64,000 nt of DNA from Paenibacillus polysaccharolyticus. Lineage in GTDB: Bacteria; Bacillota; Bacilli; Paenibacillales; Paenibacillaceae. Made by a program: the position numbers and the translations under genes. Positions 52,979 through 63,100 of this stretch are shown here, piece after piece (the first letter of the stretch is position 1; every line of letters begins with the position of its first letter). The stretch covers positions 119,448 through 183,447 of the forward strand of contig NZ_FMVM01000017.1 of assembly GCF_900102085.1 (NCBI RefSeq), in the 5' to 3' direction. The notes under the pieces were generated by a model. It saw only the letters and a program-made list of their open reading frames with translations. It had not been told where the DNA came from and made no database searches.

Positions 52979-54742
52979 TCAACTTTTATTAGCCTGCTGC
53001 AGCGCTCCGCAAGCAGCCTGGTACGCGGGAAGTAGCTTATCAAGCAGTGGTTCTGCTTGATGGGTTAGTTCCTGTTTCGCGTATTTCTCAATCTGGCTGA
53101 ACAACGTTGAGAGATAACTAATTCCGAGGCTTAGACTTCCTGATTTCAAGTCATGGGCAGTCTCGGCCGCCGCCTTATGATCGGCTGAAACAACATGTCT
53201 GCGCAAGTCCTCAATTTTACCTGGCGTCTCCGCCCGGTACATCTCCAGCAACATACTGAGCAACGTTTGGCTCCCATCCGTATTTAATTCAGCAATCTCA
53301 CGGACAACGTCCATATTCAGAATCTGTACAGGTTTCGATGCCGAGTGCCACTTCCGAATGGTCGTATCGAGCACCTCTAAGGTAAATGGCTTACCGATAA
53401 AGTCATTCATTCCAGCCTCATAACACTTGTCCTTCTCACTTTGCATTACATTGCCTGTCATTGCAATAATCGGCGTAGCTGGACGCATCTCATCCTGCTC
53501 TATTGCACGGATCTGGCGTGCAGCTTCAATCCCGTCCAGAACGGGCATCATACTATCCATCAAAATCAGACTATATGTTTTATCACGAAACGCATTCACA
53601 GCCTCTTCCCCACTGGATACACATTCGAGTTCAGTAAAACCCAGCTTTTTGAGTTGCAGTTGAACAAGCTGACGGTTAATAACATTATCATCAGCCAGTA
53701 GAATGGGCAAGGTGCGAGCATCTTGCTCAGGTGCATCCTTAGAGCTGTTCTTCGTCGCATCGCCAACATCGTTTTTGGCATCATTTGTAAGATCCGAAGT
53801 TTCGTCAGCTACCGTTAACTGGGCACTCTCTTTGCTTTCCACCATGTGCAGCCCAAGTTCAAGCTCAAACCAGAAAATGGAACCTTCCCCTTCCTTACTC
53901 CTGATTCCGATCTCTCCGTTCATTAATTGAACAAGTGACTTGCAGATCGATAAACCAAGACCTGTACCCTCATACTCTTTCGAACGTCCCTGCTCTGTCT
54001 GCATATAGGGTTCGAACAAACTTATCTGATCTTCTTCTGAAATACCAATTCCCGTATCATGCACCTCGAAGCGTACAAGCTGAGTGCGTGCCTGCTGCCT
54101 TACAAGCTTAACTTCCACCTTAACAGATCCATCGGTAGTGAATTTGTTTGCGTTCTGAATCAGGTTAATCAGTATTTGTGTAATTCGGGTAGAATCTCCT
54201 TCAAGCACGGCGGCGACTTCTGGGTCACAATCCATGATCATGCGATTTCTTTTCTTATCAATCTGGGGCTTAAGCAGACGCAAGATGTAATCCATAATCT
54301 CTTGGAGCTTTACCTCTCCTTGTTCAAGACGCAATTGACCTGCTTCAAGCTTGGAAAAATCCAGAAGATCCTGAATTAATTTAAGCAAAAGCTTGGCTGC
54401 CTCCTGGATAACAATGACTGAATCCTTCTGCTCCTCCGATAAAGGCGAGTACGTTAACAACTCAGCCATCCCCAATATTCCGTTTAACGGTGTCCGAAAG
54501 TCGTGGCTGATGACCGCCATAAAAGCACTTTTGGATTCGTCAGATGCTACAGCCTTCTGACGTGCTGACTCAAGACCCGCATTGTTCTTGGAAAGTTGCC
54601 GCTGAAGCGTCACAAGCTCATTATTCATATCAGAAAATGCTGAAAGAGTGCGTTCCTCTTGCTCCTTGCTTCGAATCAGTTGGTCAGATAACTGCTCAAT
54701 CGTTTTACGCAGTCTCTGTATCTCTTCATTGTCACTCGGCAT
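52979..54742 (-). CDS. Soluble hybrid histidine kinase with receiver and HPt domains
   Basis: 587-residue cytosolic kinase with no membrane segment. An N-terminal coiled coil (about 6-60) leads to the phosphorylated His80 in VISHDFRTPLNGILG, then an ATPase domain with LINLIQNANKF, DTGIGI and GTGLGLSI. After an acidic Asp/Lys linker comes a receiver domain with LADDNVINRQL and Asp396 in LMDSMMPVLDG, and a C-terminal HPt domain with His530 in TAHDLKSGS. It begins 15 bases after the cobalamin-binding gene and lacks a sensor of its own, so that protein probably supplies the input. The final DNA-binding partner is not nearby. Confidence 0.93.
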   Translation of the reverse strand: MPSDNEEIQRLRKTIEQLSDQLIRSKEQEERTLSAFSDMNNELVTLQRQLSKNNAGLESARQKAVASDESKSAFMAVISHDFRTPLNGILGMAELLTYSPLSEEQKDSVIVIQEAAKLLLKLIQDLLDFSKLEAGQLRLEQGEVKLQEIMDYILRLLKPQIDKKRNRMIMDCDPEVAAVLEGDSTRITQILINLIQNANKFTTDGSVKVEVKLVRQQARTQLVRFEVHDTGIGISEEDQISLFEPYMQTEQGRSKEYEGTGLGLSICKSLVQLMNGEIGIRSKEGEGSIFWFELELGLHMVESKESAQLTVADETSDLTNDAKNDVGDATKNSSKDAPEQDARTLPILLADDNVINRQLVQLQLKKLGFTELECVSSGEEAVNAFRDKTYSLILMDSMMPVLDGIEAARQIRAIEQDEMRPATPIIAMTGNVMQSEKDKCYEAGMNDFIGKPFTLEVLDTTIRKWHSASKPVQILNMDVVREIAELNTDGSQTLLSMLLEMYRAETPGKIEDLRRHVVSADHKAAAETAHDLKSGSLSLGISYLSTLFSQIEKYAKQELTHQAEPLLDKLLPAYQAACGALQQANKS

Positions 54743-54757
54743 CCCTTCATCCCTTTC

Positions 54758-55846
54758 CTATTCACTTGCCGTACTTACATTGTCAAGCGACACCGGATGA
54801 TTAAGCAGACGCTCAGCGATAGCAACAGCCTCTTCTGCTCCAGGTGCATAACCATCAGCACCGACTGTTCGCCATAATTCTTTGTCTATATTAAACGGAT
54901 AACCGCCAACCATCACTTTGACATGAGCCGTTTCTGCATGGTTGCGAATACGTTCAATCAACTCTTTAGCCAGATGAAGATGATAAGTCATCGTCACCGA
55001 AATCGCTATTACATCACTCTCATGTCGCTTGATTGCTTCCACAATGCTTCCATTTGGAACATTGGCTCCAAGATAATACGTATCCCAGCCTTCCATTTCG
55101 AATACATCTGTAAGCATGCGTAGCCCAATCTCGTGCTGTTCACTCCCCACACAGGCTGCAACCAGTTTTTTTCCCTTATTCGGTCCAATCAGCCATCTGG
55201 AGTACAAACGAGAAATAAATGATTGTGTTGCTGCTGTGCAAAAGTGTTCCTGACCAACACTAATCTGTCCCCGTTGCCATAACCGGCCGATCTCGTATTG
55301 AACAGGCTGAAAAATGTAGCGATACATATCGCGGATCGTTGCACCATCATTCAGTTCTGACTCTACAATTTCGAAAGCTTCCTTGCGTTTATTATCTAGC
55401 AAATGTTGCAAATACGTCTTTGCTTCGAGCCCGTAGGGCATGGATGCATGAATAAAGCTGGCCTGGGTATCCATATGCTTCATTACATCGATCCCCATCT
55501 CCAGATATTCCAACAGAAACTCACGGTGAGGTTGTTCGATTTCTTCATTTAACGCCTCTTTAATCAACTCAAGATTCATTTCCAGATCTTCCGCAGATAC
55601 CTGATAGCCGGCAAGCAGAACTTTTAACCACGATATATAGTGAGTGAACAAACCGGGACTTTTCACAAGCACACTTTCTGCCAGATAGCTCAGACTGTAC
55701 TGTGAGTCCTGCTTGGTTCTTATTTTTCCAATTGGACCGAAACGTTCCATTAAGTCGGGCTGCAACCGATACTGCATTTCGGTTATTTTCTCAGCCAAGA
55801 TTTCTGCATCTTGAAGTAAACGTTCTCCGGCCTCCCGATGACTCAT
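54758..55846 (-). CDS. Stand-alone cobalamin-binding protein with photoreceptor signature
   Basis: 362-residue cytosolic protein. The N-terminal 130 residues are helical and unrecognised. Residues about 140-215 form a B12-binding helical cap with Trp190-x9-Glu200-His201 (WQRGQISVGQEH), the W-x9-EH motif of CarH/LitR adenosylcobalamin photoreceptors. A Rossmann B12-binding domain follows with Glu236-x-His238-xx-Gly241 (EQHEIG, His as lower ligand), SVTM and MVGGYPF. The MerR DNA-binding domain of CarH is absent. The ATG at 55846 follows AAAGGAGGAATGCGTCG. Paired with a sensor-less hybrid kinase, it is a plausible light or B12 sensor; methanol/methylamine corrinoid proteins are the alternative but less fitting. 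Confidence 0.88.
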   Translation of the reverse strand: MSHREAGERLLQDAEILAEKITEMQYRLQPDLMERFGPIGKIRTKQDSQYSLSYLAESVLVKSPGLFTHYISWLKVLLAGYQVSAEDLEMNLELIKEALNEEIEQPHREFLLEYLEMGIDVMKHMDTQASFIHASMPYGLEAKTYLQHLLDNKRKEAFEIVESELNDGATIRDMYRYIFQPVQYEIGRLWQRGQISVGQEHFCTAATQSFISRLYSRWLIGPNKGKKLVAACVGSEQHEIGLRMLTDVFEMEGWDTYYLGANVPNGSIVEAIKRHESDVIAISVTMTYHLHLAKELIERIRNHAETAHVKVMVGGYPFNIDKELWRTVGADGYAPGAEEAVAIAERLLNHPVSLDNVSTASE

Positions 55847-55889
55847 CGACGCATTCCTCCTTTGCCCTGCATCCTGTGCCGCATAAATC

Positions 55890-55969
55890 TATATCATGTA
55901 TATCATTCCGTTTAGGAAACTCTACTAATCTAGTATACATGAAGAGTTCTATATCATTTCGATGATATA
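55890..55969. promoter_or_regulatory. Cluster of four TATATCAT boxes upstream of the B12 sensor operon
   Basis: TATATCAT occurs at 55890-55897, 55899-55906 and 55950-55957 and inverted at 55962-55969. The last two form a perfect inverted repeat around TTCG. A -10-like TATACT lies between the pairs on the minus strand. This looks like a multi-site operator. Confidence 0.55.
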
Positions 55970-56040
55970 AAACAATCTTCCTATATTATGTAGATATACG
56001 CAAGCCATATAGCCAGTATCCGAGGTATGTTGAAGACACA

Positions 56041-56077
56041 AAAAAACGGATCCACGTTATATACGCAGGTCCGTTTT
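56041..56077 (-). terminator. Terminator overlapping the marR stop codon
   Basis: AAAACGGACC pairs with GGATCCGTTTT around the loop that contains the TAA stop (56057-56059), with T run after it on the minus strand. Confidence 0.8.
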
Positions 56078-56518
56078 GCCTTCTGCAGCAAGCCCTAGTT
56101 TCTTCAGTAGGCGTATCGCCTCAACTTTTTCGGATGGTTCAAGCCCCTCCAGAATGTCAATAATGACTTGATGATGCTTTGGAAATATTTGCGTGAATAA
56201 CTGTTTCCCTTCTTCCGTCAATTCCGCATATATAACCCGGCGATCCTCCTTGGAGGGACGCCGAAAAAGCAAATTCTTGTTTTGTAACTTGTCAACAACA
56301 TACGTAATATTGCCACTAGACATCAATACTTTTTCACCGATCTTTTGCAAAGCCTGTGGTCCTTTATGATATAACAAGTCAAGTACTCCGAATTCTGTGG
56401 AATTGAGTCCATGGCTTTGGATGTCCCGATTGGAACGTGATGTCACTGAATTGTATGCGCGAATAAGAACCACAAACAATTGCAATGACAACTCCCGGTT
56501 ATCCTCCGTTTTCAGCAT
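56057..56518 (-). CDS. MarR family transcriptional regulator
   Basis: 153-residue winged-helix regulator. The recognition helix region is IGEKVLMSSGNITYVVDKLQ and the wing SKEDRRVIYAELTEEG. The ATG at 56518 follows GGAGGATTATAGAA. It lies 15 bases after the GNAT gene, in an apparent rpiA-GNAT-marR run on one strand, and its terminator includes its own stop codon. The TATATCAT boxes directly downstream, before the B12 sensor operon, are a candidate target. Confidence 0.9.
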   Translation of the reverse strand: MLKTEDNRELSLQLFVVLIRAYNSVTSRSNRDIQSHGLNSTEFGVLDLLYHKGPQALQKIGEKVLMSSGNITYVVDKLQNKNLLFRRPSKEDRRVIYAELTEEGKQLFTQIFPKHHQVIIDILEGLEPSEKVEAIRLLKKLGLAAEGKTDLRI

Positions 56519-56533
56519 TTCTATAATCCTCCA

Positions 56534-57133
56534 TCAGTTATATACATTTCCGTCCGTTTCACCGGATAACTTCTGCTCCCACTCCTCGCGGAGCATGCCC
56601 ATCCGAATTGAATCATAATACTCTCCAAGAACGAGCCGGCACTTCCGCATCCGCCCCTCGATTTGCAGTCCGATCTTTGTTGCAGCCTGCATCATTCGCT
56701 CATTACCAGACCACGTAGTCAGTCCAACCCTCACGATGGGCAGATTTTCAAATAAATGACCTGACCACATATAAAGTGAACGTGTACCGATCCCCCTCCC
56801 CCATCGAGAAGGTTTGTAGATGATAATTCCCATCTCAAGCCACATCGATAACGGATCTTCAATATAATAACTGATCATTCCAACGATTTCTCCGTCTGCC
56901 TCAATGATTCGAAGGGATGCTGGCCGCCCTGCTTTTTGATCTGCTTCCAATCGTGCAAGTGTATGCTGCACAAAACGCTCGTATGGCTCATGCTCCAGCG
57001 GATAATAAGGTGCATCCCACTTTTTCCATTCGGGATTGTCATCCTTATAAATCAGCTCATATAGTTCAGTAAGATCATCTTGCTCCACGATTCGAAGAAC
57101 AAGCTCATCATCTCTAAGGGGAAATTCTCTCAT
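56534..57133 (-). CDS. GNAT family N-acetyltransferase (RimJ/RimL-like)
   Basis: 199-residue acetyltransferase with WLEMGIIIYKPSRWGRGIGT as acetyl-CoA loop and LTTWSGNERMMQAATKIGLQIEGRMRK as the RimJ/SpeG-type core. The ATG at 57133 has only a weak binding site (GGTG far upstream). It starts 34 bases after rpiA. The acceptor, a protein N terminus or a small amine, is not predictable. Confidence 0.87.
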   Translation of the reverse strand: MREFPLRDDELVLRIVEQDDLTELYELIYKDDNPEWKKWDAPYYPLEHEPYERFVQHTLARLEADQKAGRPASLRIIEADGEIVGMISYYIEDPLSMWLEMGIIIYKPSRWGRGIGTRSLYMWSGHLFENLPIVRVGLTTWSGNERMMQAATKIGLQIEGRMRKCRLVLGEYYDSIRMGMLREEWEQKLSGETDGNVYN

Positions 57134-57167
57134 TCTAGATCATGACACCAACTTTCCGTCAAATTCG

Positions 57168-57839
57168 TTACGGACGGTGAAGTTCGTCGATACTGCCGTC
57201 TTCTTTGGCAATGATCACAACGTCCGCCATCTTCACAAATAGTCCATTATCCACGACACCTGGTAACATATTCAGTTGTACGTTAAGTTCGGAAGCATCG
57301 GCAATGGCCCCCAGATGGCAGTCTGCAATCAGATTTCCGTTATCCGTAAGGTATTGTTTTTGCCCATCCATCCGCCACTCTGGCTGACATCCCATGTTCT
57401 CAAGCGCCTGAAAAGTCCATTCCGATGCAAAGGGTACAACCTCGACCGGTAAAGGGAATTTCCCCAGTTTTTGTACAGCCTTGCTACCGTCAGCAACAAT
57501 GATCAGCTTATCGCTATTTGCTGCCACTATTTTTTCACGCAATAGAGCTCCGCCACCGCCTTTGATCAGGTTAAAATCCGGATCCACTTCATCCGCCCCG
57601 TCAATCGTCAGATCTAGTCGTCCAATCTGGTCAAAAGGAATAATCGGAATACCCCATTCTCTTGCCAGCTTGTCTGAAGCCTCTGAGGTAGCTACTGCCT
57701 GAATGTTCAGACCTTCCCGAACCCGCTCCCCAATTCGACATATCGCATAATATGCGGTTGAGCCTGTGCCCAAACCAACTTTCATTCCATCTTCAACGAA
57801 CGCTGCCGCATGTTCTGCTGCAATCTGCTTCAGATTCAT
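57168..57839 (-). CDS. rpiA: Ribose-5-phosphate isomerase A
   Basis: Interconverts ribose-5-phosphate and ribulose-5-phosphate in the pentose phosphate pathway. The 223-residue protein has all family blocks: GLGTGSTAYYAI, DGADEVDPDFNLIKGGGGALLREK with the catalytic Asp and Glu, and the C-terminal PGVVDNGLFVKMADVVI. The ATG at 57839 follows GCGGGGGTTAAATA. It heads a run with GNAT and marR genes. Confidence 0.96.
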   Translation of the reverse strand: MNLKQIAAEHAAAFVEDGMKVGLGTGSTAYYAICRIGERVREGLNIQAVATSEASDKLAREWGIPIIPFDQIGRLDLTIDGADEVDPDFNLIKGGGGALLREKIVAANSDKLIIVADGSKAVQKLGKFPLPVEVVPFASEWTFQALENMGCQPEWRMDGQKQYLTDNGNLIADCHLGAIADASELNVQLNMLPGVVDNGLFVKMADVVIIAKEDGSIDELHRP

Positions 57840-58325
57840 TATTTAACCCCCGCCTGCTCATTAATTTGTATAAACCATTATGTAGTTATTATAGATAAAA
57901 CCTCATCCGATGTATATCCAAGCTTCCTGAACAGATTAAGATCGGCTTTCTGATGATAAATGGTGTAATTTTTCCCGCTATGTTATAGAATACAGAATGA
58001 AACTAAAAAATGGCAATTTTTAAAAATAAACAGTACTAATTACCTATAAAAAGAAAGATATGTCCATAAATACGTAAAATATTAAAAAAGTTTTAACAAA
58101 ACTATTCAAATTAACGACATTTTACACGACATAATAGATATAGATGTGTTTTAATAATTAGACACACTGGTTCCAAAAGGTACATAAGTCTTGCATAGTG
58201 ACTAAGAAAACCAAGACCATTGTCGCACTTTCCCTTTAGAAGGAGATGACAGAATGAAGTAACTTTTTGCTCCAAAAGCGCATCTTACAGATTTTTAATT
58301 TACAGAAGATCAGGAGTGGAGTTTA
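57840..58325. other. AT-rich 486-base gap between rpiA and the chemoreceptor gene
   Basis: This stretch serves divergent genes. It is strongly AT-rich from about 57980 to 58160. I see no gene, tRNA or recognised riboswitch and no clear sigma-D promoter. Its only marked signal is a two-codon reading frame with a strong ribosome binding site near 58254. Confidence 0.5.
58254..58262 (+). CDS. Two-codon leader frame (ATG AAG TAA)
   Basis: ATG-AAG-TAA lies eight bases after AAGGAG (58240-58245), better spaced than the site of the chemoreceptor gene 63 bases further on. It would encode Met-Lys only. It may stall or load ribosomes in the leader, or be the remnant of a lost start region. Confidence 0.35.
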   Translation: MK

Positions 58326-60095
58326 GTGAAATCATTGAGTTGGAAAAACATGTCGTTTTTCTCTAAGAACCTATTGCTCTCATTTACCAACATCATCATT
58401 ATTGGCGTGGCTCTGATTGCAAGCAGTTATTACTTCCAAAGAACGATTCTGGTTGATCAGCTGCATGGACAAGTAGCGCAGATTACGAAAAAGTGGGCTC
58501 AAGATATCAATGCGGCAGATGTACAAACTGCAATTACAGAGCGCAGCTACGAAGGTACTGCTCAGACGAAACTAAGAGCTTATTTCGACGAAATGCAAAA
58601 ATATTATCCTAACATTGCACAAGCCTATATCTTCGGTGTGGAGCTTGGCGGCGACAACAAACGGTTAACTTCCCTTGTTGCGATGCCAACAAACCTGAGA
58701 GAGGCTTTTCAGAGCGACAATGTAAATATTGGCGATATGTACGAACAACCTGTCGTTGTAGCCAATGCTCTGAAAGAGATGCTAAATACCGATCGTCCAA
58801 CGTTCACCACCTTTTATTCCGATGACTTCGGAACCTGGACGACCATTGCTTATCCGATCAAAGACAGCAACGGCAAAATTTTTGCATACTTCGCTGTGGA
58901 TGCGGATGCCAGCGCAGTTCCAAAAGGTCTGAATTCCTTGTTATTAAATGGAGTTATTATTCTGGTAGCGTTCTTGCTTCTGTTCCTCATTATTCAATAT
59001 CTTGTCGTGAAAAATACCCTCTCTCCGATTCGTCATCTGATCAAAGGCATCGATGAAGTCAGCAGAGGTAATCTGGATGTCAACATCCCGACAGGCAAAG
59101 ACGATCTGGGACTTGTAAACGAAAAATTCAATGTCATGGTACGCCGTATCAACGACACGATCGTTAAAGTGCAAATGACCTCCCAGGAAGTAAACCAGTC
59201 TGCGAAGGAACTCTATGAAGTCTCTGAGCGCAACAGTGAAAATGCAGACTCCATTAACAATAACGTTACTCATATTAGTACAAACATCCGTTCACAAGAA
59301 CAGGCTACCCGTGATAGTGCACGCGCAATGTCCGAGATGGCTACCGTAATCCAGACCATTGCGAGTAGTTCCGCAAGTGTTGCGGACGAAGCCTATGAGA
59401 TGGAGCGTCGTTCACAACAAGGTAATACTGTAGTTCGTCAGGTATCCGAGCAAATGAACCTGATTACGCAATCTGTGAAAAATACAGCTTCAGCGATCGA
59501 AGTGCTGGAGAGCCGTTCACAGGAAATCGGTGATATTCTGAACATAATCTCGGGGATCTCAAGCCAAACTAATCTGCTTGCTCTTAATGCATCCATTGAA
59601 GCGGCTCGTGTAGGTGAAGAAGGAAGAGGTTTTGCGGTAGTTGCTGGCGAAGTACGTAAGCTCGCCGAACAGTCCGAACAGGCAACCAGTCAGGTTGGCG
59701 TATTGATTCAAGAGATTCAGGCCGGTATTAAACAAGCTGTACAAGCCATGGAACAAGGTACTTCTGAAGTAGATACAGGTCTCTCCGTAGCGGATCAAAC
59801 CGGTCAATTATTTGATGAAATCCTGGAAGCAGCGAAAAAGGTATCCCACCAAATCCAGGAAGTTTCAAGTGCAACCCAGGAAATTTCAGCAGGCACAGAA
59901 GAGATGACCGCAACAGCGGATGACTTGTCTGCAAGTGTAAGCAAGACAGCTGATAGCAGTGAAAAGATCTCTGTATCTGTAGACGAGCAAAAGGCTTCTC
60001 TGATTACGCTGGTAGACTCCTCCACTCGACTCAATGATATGTCTGAAGAGCTACAGGAATTGATTTCTCATTTCAATGTAAGCAAGCAACAATAA
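58326..60095 (+). CDS. Methyl-accepting chemotaxis protein
   Basis: 589-residue membrane chemoreceptor. Membrane segments at about residues 15-37 and 206-229 enclose an extracellular dCache-like sensing domain with YIFGVELGGDNKRLTS and a PAS-like AYPIKDSNGKIFAYFAVDADA. A HAMP domain (about 229-282) and the signalling hairpin follow, with the invariant tip QTNLLALNASIEAARVGEEG...FAVVAGEVRKLAEQS. The GTG at 58326 has AGGAG at eight bases. It lies 43 bases upstream of a synthetase gene with no terminator between, so the two may be one transcript. Ligand unknown. Confidence 0.93.
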   Translation: MKSLSWKNMSFFSKNLLLSFTNIIIIGVALIASSYYFQRTILVDQLHGQVAQITKKWAQDINAADVQTAITERSYEGTAQTKLRAYFDEMQKYYPNIAQAYIFGVELGGDNKRLTSLVAMPTNLREAFQSDNVNIGDMYEQPVVVANALKEMLNTDRPTFTTFYSDDFGTWTTIAYPIKDSNGKIFAYFAVDADASAVPKGLNSLLLNGVIILVAFLLLFLIIQYLVVKNTLSPIRHLIKGIDEVSRGNLDVNIPTGKDDLGLVNEKFNVMVRRINDTIVKVQMTSQEVNQSAKELYEVSERNSENADSINNNVTHISTNIRSQEQATRDSARAMSEMATVIQTIASSSASVADEAYEMERRSQQGNTVVRQVSEQMNLITQSVKNTASAIEVLESRSQEIGDILNIISGISSQTNLLALNASIEAARVGEEGRGFAVVAGEVRKLAEQSEQATSQVGVLIQEIQAGIKQAVQAMEQGTSEVDTGLSVADQTGQLFDEILEAAKKVSHQIQEVSSATQEISAGTEEMTATADDLSASVSKTADSSEKISVSVDEQKASLITLVDSSTRLNDMSEELQELISHFNVSKQQ

Positions 60096-60138
60096 AAAAA
60101 TAAATAACACTCGGTTTCAACCAAGGAGGATACCTGAA

Positions 60139-63100
60139 GTGATTGAAAACCAATCTTTCTCCCACTCCGTGGAATCTGGCTTGCCTGTTCTTCAGATTCC
60201 ATTGGATTATGGACGTCGCCAGCAAACATTCTCTTATGAGTCTACTCATATTACATTGAAAGCGTCATTGAGTCGTGAACTTAATCAGAAGTTTGGGGAA
60301 CAGATGGTGTACCCTGCATTCCTTTCAGCTTATGCAGCCTTGTTATTCCGATTGTCTGCTGAAGAGGAGCTCGCGATTGGAGTACTTGCTCCGGATCAGG
60401 CAGCTTCTTATCTTTCATTAGAGCTTCAGGGAAAGACAACGTTCAGTGAATTATTCGAACAGATTACACGGCAACTTCAGATTCCTTATACACAACAAAC
60501 CGGAGGATATCCTGAGACACTGTTTATGCTAAACAGTGTCCAGTTGCCTCAGGCACCTCAGGTGATGAATTGGAACGTTCGTTATGATCAGAACGAGATG
60601 ATTCTCGATCTGTTTTATGACCGTTCGTTGTTACAAGAATCAACGATATTGCGATATGCGGAGTATTTTCAAACACTACTTCTCGCTCTCTTGCGTGATG
60701 ATCACAAAGCAATCGGTGCAGTAGACATTCTGACTGCTTCAGACCGATTGCTCTATCGGGAAATGAATGACACCGCGGTACTTGAGCCAGCGCATCCGAC
60801 CATCCATGGCTGGTTTGAAGCCGTCGCTGCGGCATACCCGAATTCTCCGGCGATTACCTCACTTTCAGCGAGTTATACGTACCGGGAATTAAATGAACGC
60901 GCGAATCAGGTTGCTCGCGTGTTAATATCCAACGGATTAAAGCAAGGTGAATTTGTCAGTATTTTTATGGATCGCAGCCTGGATACGATTATCTCGTTGC
61001 TCGGTGTTCTTAAAGCAGGCGGTGCCTACGTGCCGATTGATCCCGAACATCCGCAAGAACGGAACAGTTACATTGTCGAAGATACAGCTTCTCCGTTTGT
61101 ACTGACAACAGAAGCTTCGTTCGATCAAGCTAAAGCATTGTTTTCCGGCATTTCTACGGTACGTCACATTCTTTCCGTGGACGGACGACTTGCAGGATTT
61201 GCTGCCAGCAATCCCAACCTGGATATCAAACCTGATGATCTCGCTTACGTCATCTATACTTCAGGCTCTACTGGCAGACCGAAAGGCGCACTGATCGCTC
61301 ACCGGGGTGTCACCAATCTGGGCAGTGTTGTACAGCGTGACTGCGACATTCAACCTGGCGATGTATTAACGCAGTTTGCCACATACAGCTTCGATGCATC
61401 CGTATGGGATACGATCGGTGCTCTGTTCTATGGAGCCGAGCTTTATCTGTTATCGGCGGAAGAACGAGTATCTATTGAAGAGTTTGCAAGTGCAATCCAA
61501 AGAACAGGGACGACCATTATTACGATATTGCCAACGATTTTCTTTAATCAACTGGCCTCTTATCTGTCAGATGAAGGCTTTCATAAACTGGAAAAAGTAC
61601 GTATCATCACCGTAGCTGGGGAAGCTCTCTACGGGGAGCAGGTTCGGGCTTTCCAACGCAAATTTGGCAATCAGATTGACATCGTTAATGTATATGGGCC
61701 AACAGAATGCACCGTGGCCACCACGACACACCGGATTAGTGAACAGGTCCCGGGACACGTTGTTAATATTCCGATTGGCAGACCTATTCATAATTACAAA
61801 GTATACATTGTCAACGAAGAGCACCAGCTATGCCCTGTAGGCGTACCAGGCGAAGTGTATATCGCAACTCCTGCACTTGCCAAAGGGTACTTGAACCTGC
61901 CGGAGCGCACAGAGCAATCCTTTATTGATAATCCGTTTGCGATTGGTGAGAAAATCTACAAGTCCGGGGATATTGCCAAAATGTTGGATACCGGATTACT
62001 GGAATATGTGGGACGCAGCGACTCTCAGCTGAAAATTCGGGGTCACCGAATCGAAATCGGTGAAATCGAAGATCATCTCGCCAGACTGGAACAGATCCAG
62101 GATGTTGCCGTTATTGCAAAGAAGGAAGCGGACGGCCAAAACATGCTCGTGGGTTACTTTACGTCCAAAGATGGAAGCACCCTTTCCGTAACGGATATCA
62201 AAGCAACACTTTCAGAGAAACTTCCATCGTACTTCGTACCCAAATGGATTTGCCAGCTGGATGAGATGCCTATTGCACCAACAGGGAAAATCAACCGCAA
62301 GGCCATGGTGTCCATGCCACATGCTGAACGTCATACCGATCAGCCAGACCGCGTGATGCCTGAGACAGAAACGGAATCTATACTCTTTCATGCTTGGAAG
62401 AAGATTTTACAACACGAAGAATTTGGTGTCGAAGACAGTTTCTTCAGTATTGGTGGCGACTCCCTGCGAGTCATCCATGTACTGGTTCTTCTGAAACCAC
62501 ATTATCCGCAACTGAAAATCGCTGATTTCTTTGCAGAAAAAACAATTCGTGCTCTTGCTCGCCGAGCCATACTTTTAACGGAGCAACGTGAACCAGCGAA
62601 ACGGACAACCACTGCAAATGGCATCATCACGCAGCTTTCCGAACATCCGGTGGAACTGTCTCCACAGCTTGGATATCCGAACATTCTTCAGCCTGAGCAT
62701 GTGCTATTGACGGGTGCGACCGGTTATCTGGGCTCACATGTACTACAACAGTTAATTGTGACGTCTTCGGCACGGATCTACGCGCTTGTTCGTCGCCCAA
62801 GCGATGGCACGACAGCAATGGCACGTTTAAGCAAAGTGATGCAGGGTTATTTCGGCAAACAACTTGCTGACCAGCTTGAAGATCGTGTTGTGATTGTTGA
62901 GGGGAATTTGGAGGAAAAGAACCTGGGTCTTGCCGCTGAGCAACAATCGTTGCTTGAATCAAGGATTGACCGTATCATTCACTGCGCGGCTGATGTTCGT
63001 CATTTCGGGGAGGCGGCGCAGTTCGCTAAAACCAATGTCGAGGGCACAGTTGCTCTGTTAGACCTGATACGTAACAAAAAAGGGGCTTCGTTCCATCACA

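Noticed and set aside
57980..58250. Possible riboswitch or sigma-D promoter before the chemoreceptor gene
   Set aside because: I could not find the conserved cores of c-di-GMP or other known riboswitches, nor a CTAAA/CCGATAT pair.
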